From the NCBI GenBank assembly GCA_019973155.2, contig BPQB01000040.1, forward strand, positions 124,001 to 188,000: a DNA stretch of 64,000 bases. The letters run 5' to 3'. Source of the DNA: Phanerochaete sordida. Its lineage: Eukaryota; Basidiomycota; Agaricomycetes; Polyporales; Phanerochaetaceae. Position numbers and translations under genes: made by a program. How positions within the stretch are numbered: the first letter of the stretch is position 1; each line of letters starts with the position of its first letter. Below the pieces are notes generated by a model. That model did not search any database, was not told the origin of the DNA, and saw only the letters and a list, made by a program, of their open reading frames with translations. Below are positions 58,830 through 64,000 of the stretch, piece after piece.

Positions 58830-60719
58830 CTACAAGGATATCCACCATGCTATCCCACCGAACAGCAGCACGGGAACCCATGCCACGCCCACCACGTCTT
58901 CGAAGAAGCCCCGGAGGAACCCTGCGCGGCTGCGCCTCAGCGCCGCCTCCGTGCCGCTGCCACCCCAGCGTGCCATGTACGCCAGGCGGCGCCGCAGAGA
59001 ACGGAAGCGCGAGACCCACGTCCGCGCGCGGCGCCCCTTTTGAGTTACGGCGATAGCAGGGGTGGGAGGCGGCAGCGCATACGCGATGTCGTCATCCGCG
59101 AGCTCCTCGTCATGCTCGTTGTACACGCGCAGCGCGGGCGGCAGAGGCGGCGGCGACCCTGCCCAGAGGTCGAGCCGCTCCGCGTCCGTGGGCGAGCGCG
59201 TGCGCAGCGGGAGTCCAGGGCCGCCGCGCGCGCCGTGCGCCTGCGATACGCGATACGCGTGCGCGAGGAGGAGCGCCAGCACGCTGAGAACGATCAGGGG
59301 CACGTAGACGGCGAGATAGATGCCCAGCTGGTCTGGCAGGATGCACGGAGCGTCCGCGAAGGCTGGCGTGCCCGCTGGCACGGATGACGGCGGCGCGAGC
59401 GACAGCAGCTGGAACCCCGGCCGGCGGACGCCCATCGCCATCGAGAACGACTTGACGGAGACCTCCTTGACTTCGCTGTCTTCGGACAAGGGCACGTCGT
59501 CCGACGCGGGCAGCGGGTGCCGCACCTCGCAGTAGTCGTGATCATCCCCGCTGTCATACCGTCAGACATGGTGACAGATGAGAGCGGGCCATGGTTACCT
59601 GAAGACAACGGCGGGGCGGATGCTTTCCAGAACGAGCTGCGACGCCTGGGCACTGAGGGTATTCTCATAACCGTAGCCCGTGCCTTGGCGAATCGTGCCT
59701 CGCTCTCGCAGAGGCCCGCAGTCTGCGGTGCCCGGACGTGCCAGGGGAATATGCGTCAGTAAAACGACAGGCGTGTCGCCCATCTGCCCTGGACAGTCAA
59801 GCGTGTCAGCCGTCGGTCAGAAGATGGAAACATTGCACCGACTTTTGGCAGCGGCAGAGTCTTGGATGAATGCAATGGGTCCACCGGGGTGGGTTGCGGC
59901 CCATCGCTGATAAGACAGTCCAGAGGTAGAGCGTTCATGATCTTCTTCGACAAGCCCGGGAGCATTGATCATTAGAAGGGTATGGTTCGCGACCTCAAGT
60001 CTTTGGCTCAGTGGTCCAAAGTGCGTGGTGTATCGCTCATATGCTTTCTCAGAGAACCCCGCTTGCACCCCACCTATACTACAGTTTATGTTCTCAGCTC
60101 ACTCTCAGAGACGCAAAGTGCAACATACCCAACGTCGTGATTGCCTGGTATATAGTAGACGGGTATGTCACCCTTCACGGAGAATATGCTTTTGAACCTG
60201 GTGTAGTAGCTTTCGTACCTACGAGACTTCGAATTAACAGCTCATTCGCATGGACGATGAGAGGCACGAACTCAGCATCGACCATATCGAAGCGTCCGCC
60301 ATCCATCATGTCTCCAAGAAACACAATGAGAGATGGCCGTAGATGAAGCGCAGCCCACCAGCTCTTGCGAAGGTTCAGGTCGACCATTCGCTGGCTGAGA
60401 AACATAAGCCATGGAGGGCGGCCTGGGTATGACCGATGGTCCAGGACCTGTGGGTCCGCTATGAGCAGAACACGCGCCGGCGAGATGTCTGACGGTGAAA
60501 TCTAGACTGTTCGGGTAAGCGACATATAAGCATATCGTTCGGCAGGCATACATGGTGTAACTCAGACTCTGCTTGGGTATCCGGCCAGCTGCACTGGGAG
60601 ACATGGTAGACGAAGGTCCACAGTTCGTACCAGACGATGACTGCTATCCAGATAGCACGTAGGACATTCACAAGACGCGGTCCAGTCTTATACAGGTGTG
60701 ATAATCGAGCAGAGAGCAT
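58830..60719 (-). CDS. Cdc1/Ted1 (PGAP5)-like metallophosphoesterase, catalytic residues conserved
   Basis: Minus strand, ATG at 60719. The first segment MLSARLSHLYKTGPRLVNVL precedes a membrane helix (AIWIAVIVWYELWTFV). An intron (GTATGC..TCTAG) joins SELHH to ISPSDISPARVLLIADPQV. Motifs: ADPQV, FLGDMMDGGRF, YYIPGNHDVG, YTTHFGPL, LLTHIPLARP and FSGDDHDYCEV. All metal-binding and catalytic His residues of the family are present. The C-terminal half has membrane helices (LGIYLAVYVPLIVLSVLALL and a last one near WVPVLLFGGIAWWI) and a Pro/Arg-rich loop. TAG at 58830-58832. The likely role is removal of side-chain ethanolamine phosphate from GPI anchors in the ER, needed for export of anchored proteins and wall integrity. 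The exon between DMMDGGRFDMVDAE and FKSIFS is shorter than in copy 1 and its borders are less sure. Confidence 0.87.
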
Positions 60720-60962
60720 GGCGACGCATCCGTGGACCGTGGTGGTGGGAGCGAAGTGTGTCGCGGCGCGGTCACGAACGCCTCGTTAATAATAAACACA
60801 CTTCACAACGCGGTAAGACCAGGTAACAAACTTCAGTAGACTCGACTTACCGCGGTTTCAGTTCTACTATCGCTGTCCATTACTTTCCAGAAGCGCGCAT
60901 TTTCGACTGTGCTCGCCTGGCGCTTGGCGTACATCCAGAACTCATCTTCGCGCACGACAGTC
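60720..60962. promoter_or_regulatory. Divergent promoter of phosphoesterase copy 2 and CCT6
   Basis: 243 bp between start codons. GTTAATAATAAACAC at 60784-60798 is the only AT-rich stretch. Confidence 0.4.
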
Positions 60963-63069
60963 ATGGCCTCCAGCATAGAGCTGATTAACCCCAAAGCCGA
61001 GAGCGTGCGGAGAGCCGCTGCTCTGCAGGTATGTACTCTCTCCTTAAATCATTTTAATCCCCGACCCAACACTCCTTGCTAGGTAAACATCACTGGCGCG
61101 ATGGGTCTTGCTAATGTGGTCAAGGGCAACCTTGGTACGTGTCATATCGCTCACTGAGGTGTAAAGTTGTCTCATATCTGAGGATTTAGGCCCAAGAGGC
61201 ACGCTGAAGATGCTCGTCGACGGTGCCGGTCAGATCAAGATGACGAAGGACGGCAAGGTCCTCCTGTCCGAAATGCAAATCCAAAACCCCACCGCTGCTA
61301 TGATTGCGCGGACGGCCGTGGCACAGGACGACCAGGTCGGCGACGGTACCACCTCAGTGGTACTTCTTGTTGGTGAGCTGCTGAAGCAGGCCGATCGGTA
61401 CATCTCCGAAGGCGTCCACCCGACCGTTATTGCTGAGGGATTCGATCTGGCAAAGAAGGAGGCTCTGGCAGTGCGTCACAAAGCGTCACTGTAACCGGGA
61501 CATGTACTGACGCGTTGCGGCAAGTTCCTCGACACCTTCAAGCGACCAGTCACCCTGGACCGCCCTACACTCATCAATGTCGCTCACACTTCCCTTGCCA
61601 CCAAAATCCACAACGCGTTGGCCAAGAAGCTCGCTGCTGACGTCGTCGACGCTGTTCTGACAATTCGTCCTCCCCCTCCGTCAGAAGGTTTGTCCTCGTC
61701 TTGCTACTACGAGCAAGACGCGCGTGCTTACGTTTACTTGTACCAGACGCGAAGGACAAGTGGCGAGAGCCCATTGACTTGCACATGATTGAGATCATGA
61801 AGATGCAGCACCGTACAGCGTCGGAGACTCAGCTTGTTCGTGGCCTCGTTTTGGACCACGGTGCCAGGCATCCCGACATGCCCAAGCGTGTCGAGAACGC
61901 GTACATCCTGACGCTGAACGTCAGTCTGGAGTACGAGAAGACGTAAGCGCATACAAATCCGTCTATGCGCCCAAAGATCGCTAATATACATCCAGCGAGG
62001 TCAACTCCGGTTTCTTCTACTCATCTGCTGAGCAGCGCGAGAAGCTCGTGGAGTCCGAGCGCCGCTTCACCGACGCGAAGTGCAAGAAGATCGTCGAGCT
62101 GAAGAACCTTGTCTGCGATCAGGCCGTGGGGTCGGGGGAGAAGCCCAAGAACTTTGTCATCATCAACCAGAAGGGTATCGACCCGCTCTCCCTGGACATC
62201 CTTGCCAAGAACGGCATCCTGGCTCTTCGTCGGGCGAAGCGGCGTAACATGGAGCGGTAAGCGGTCCAGTAATGTACTGACGCAGCGCGGTTCTTACGAA
62301 GTTTTGCAGCTTGCAGCTCGTCTGCGGCGGTGTCGCGCAGAACTCGGTCGATGACCTCACCCCGGACGTGCTCGGCTGGGCCGGCCTCGTCTACGAGCAC
62401 ACGCTTGGCGAGGAGAAGTTCACATTCATCGAGGAGGTCAAGGACCCAAAGAGCGTCACACTCCTCATCAAGGGCCCGAACCCGCACACGATCCAGCAGA
62501 CCCAAGACGCGCTCCGCGACGGCCTGCGTGCGGTCAAGAACGCGCTCGAAGACGAGGCGCTCGTGCCTGGCGCGGGTGCCTTCGAGGTCGCGTGCGCGGC
62601 GCACCTCTCTGGGCCCGTGAAGAAGAATGCGAAGGGCCGGGTAAAGATGGGTGTTCAGGCGTTCGCGGACGCACTGCTTGTCATCCCGAAGATGCTGGCT
62701 GCGAACGGCGGCTTCGACGTCCAGGATGCACTCGTGCAGCTTCAGGTTCGTGTGCCGACCCTTACGTATCCACTTCGGACAAATTGATAACGTACGTATT
62801 TCGTACAGGAGGAGCAGGCTGACGGCAACATCGTCGGTCTGGATTTGCAATCTGGCGAACCATTTGACCCAACGGTGGAGGGCGTATGGGACAATTATCG
62901 GGTCAAGCGGCAGATGCTGCACTCATGGTAAGGCCTTTCCCGCGATGCACCGTTCATCTGGGGGTATTGACATGTTCTTTGCAGTTCTGTGATCGCCGTC
63001 AACCTGCTGTCGACTGACGAGATTCTTCGTGCCGGCCGCAGCTCGCTGAAGCCAGAAGGCCAGCAGTAG
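60963..63069 (+). CDS. CCT6: Chaperonin TRiC/CCT subunit zeta
   Basis: The ATG at 60963 starts [20 protein letters not shown], the zeta-type N-terminus. Introns follow AALQ, GNLG, KEALA, PPSE, YEKT, NMER, LVQLQ and MLHS. The nucleotide-binding motifs are [32 protein letters not shown] (the zeta-type HEMQIQ..TA equivalent) and [19 protein letters not shown] (GDGTT). The apical domain carries [20 protein letters not shown]. The C-lobe has [16 protein letters not shown] and [12 protein letters not shown]. It ends [14 protein letters not shown] at TAG 63067-63069. It is one of eight paralogous subunits of the cytosolic ring that folds actin, tubulin and WD40 proteins. I considered CCT7 (eta); the first 20 residues and the EMQIQ motif rule for zeta. 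Confidence 0.95.
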
Positions 63070-63362
63070 ACACTAGAGCACATGCATCTGTCAAGCAATA
63101 CAAACTCTATTGATAGCGACTAGTACTAATGGAACAATGAGCACTATGCGAAGACCATCTGTTGAAAGTCGTCTTCGCGAGAACGTAATATACATGTTAC
63201 AGTAGACACTACATAAGGTAGAAGACGGTGGGTTTGCTGATAAGCAGCAGAGCAATGTCTTGAAGCGAATGACCCATCAGTCCAACCGAAAGCAGCGAAG
63301 GATATAGAGGATGAGAGCTGGTGCAAGGCAAAACGACAAGACGATAGTATAGAGATACACAT
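63070..63362. other. Convergent spacer
   Basis: 3' UTR-type sequence between the CCT6 stop and the next stop on the minus strand. Confidence 0.4.
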
Positions 63363-64000
63363 TCATGGGGAATCAGTGTCTGAAGAAGTGTCCCAGCCTG
63401 CGTAGGTCAGCTTGACCGGTGACCGCGCTATGGGTGCTAGTATGGTTGGCGAGGGCATATAAGGGCGCGCTGGCATGGCGACCACCGCGGCCAGGCGATT
63501 GAAGGAGGGACGTGCGTTGGAGGCGAGTTGTCGTCGGGAATCGTAGGCGTAGTCAGTCGAGGGTATAGGGAATGAGACGTTAGTGGGCAGGTTGAGGATC
63601 CGGTCGGTGCGAGGATCGGTAGGAATGAGCACGGTGCGCTTCCAAGCTGCGCCGGGTGAAGTCTCCAACACTCCAGACACGGCAGTGGGTGGGGTAGGAG
63701 GTGTCGCAGAGCTCTCCGTGGACGTCGAAGCATTGGAGCCGACTCCGAGCAGACGTTCGACGAGACGTTCAGAGCTGTCTGACGTCGCCTCGCCGACGGG
63801 CTCAGGTGTAGGGATCCTCGACAGTTGCGGACGGACTTCTCGCGTCGACTCTGGGCTAGTAAGCGGCGAGACGGGGGAGTTGCGGCCAAAGTGAGGGGTT
63901 GTTGGCCGGCTTATGTGGAAGCTGGCAGGTCGGTAGATAGGACTCCTGGCGCGAGTAACCGGATACCCGTGGGTTTCCGATTCGGAGTTACCGTAGTTGA
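63363..64000 (-). CDS. Pro/Ser/Thr-rich protein, C-terminal part
   Basis: One frame is open from the window edge to the stop at 63363-63365, at least 211 codons. The visible part is disordered and rich in Ser, Pro, Thr and Arg, with repeated SP/TP sites (SPVSPLTSPES, IPTPEPV, ATPPTPPT) that could be phosphorylated by proline-directed kinases. There is no signal or membrane segment. The end reads YAGWDTSSDTDSP. I do not recognise the family. The 5' part lies outside the window, so the true domain content is unknown. Confidence 0.7.
   Translation of the reverse strand, partial: NYGNSESETHGYPVTRARSPIYRPASFHISRPTTPHFGRNSPVSPLTSPESTREVRPQLSRIPTPEPVGEATSDSSERLVERLLGVGSNASTSTESSATPPTPPTAVSGVLETSPGAAWKRTVLIPTDPRTDRILNLPTNVSFPIPSTDYAYDSRRQLASNARPSFNRLAAVVAMPARPYMPSPTILAPIARSPVKLTYAGWDTSSDTDSP

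Noticed and set aside
60963..63069. CCT7 (eta) identity for the chaperonin gene
   Set aside because: The N-terminal INPKAE and the [12 protein letters not shown] motif match zeta (CCT6).

Overview
The window is nuclear DNA of a filamentous basidiomycete, most likely an Agaricomycete such as a polypore. Genes are dense and carry many short introns (about 45-80 nt, GT..AG). Coding exons are strongly GC3-biased. Several families are typical of mushroom-forming fungi: FunK1 kinases, GH16 glucanases, HMMR_N coiled-coil proteins and multiple ICMT paralogs. The species cannot be fixed from the sequence alone. All exon structures below were read by eye.

Layout. 1-11 kb: 3' part of a Psr1-type phosphatase (+), a BTB/POZ protein (+), a 2OG-Fe(II) oxygenase (+), a mitochondrial PPR protein (-) and cohesin RAD21 (+); the last two share a 309-bp divergent promoter. 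11-17.2 kb: a secreted pepsin-like protease (-), a secreted GH16 beta-glucanase (+) and a small single-pass membrane protein with a PPxY tail (+). A tRNA-Val(AAC) gene lies at 18.0 kb, with a decayed relative at 16.1 kb. 18.3-20.8 kb: an HMMR-like coiled-coil gene (+). 20.8-33.1 kb: a tandem array of three FunK1 kinase genes (+) built from a repeat unit of about 3.3-3.7 kb. Copy A has a damaged 5' end, copy B is split by a 1.6-kb transposon-like insertion, and copy C looks intact. A fragment of the neighbouring HMMR gene's last exon was carried along between A and B. 33.1-40.1 kb: a cysteine synthase-like enzyme (-), ARF6-like GTPase (-), an LRR protein (-) and RAD23 (+). 41.8-45.4 kb: three tandem ICMT (Ste14-type) methyltransferase genes plus one decayed remnant. 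45.9-49.8 kb: a BSD-domain protein (+) and a Cdc1/Ted1-like metallophosphoesterase (+) that has lost catalytic histidines. 50.0-57.5 kb: a RAD5/HLTF-like SNF2 translocase with an added PARP-type zinc finger (-) and UGP1 (-). 58.8-64 kb: a second, catalytically conserved Cdc1/Ted1-like paralog (-), chaperonin subunit CCT6 (+) and the 3' end of a Pro/Ser-rich protein (-).

Most genes are unlinked housekeeping functions: cohesion, repair and ubiquitin shuttling, protein folding, UDP-glucose supply, GPI-anchor remodelling and prenyl-protein methylation. I see no secondary-metabolite cluster, mating-type locus or CRISPR. The most informative parts are the tandem FunK1 array in three states of decay, the ICMT array with its relic, the pseudoenzyme/enzyme phosphoesterase pair, and the domain additions in the RAD5-like protein.
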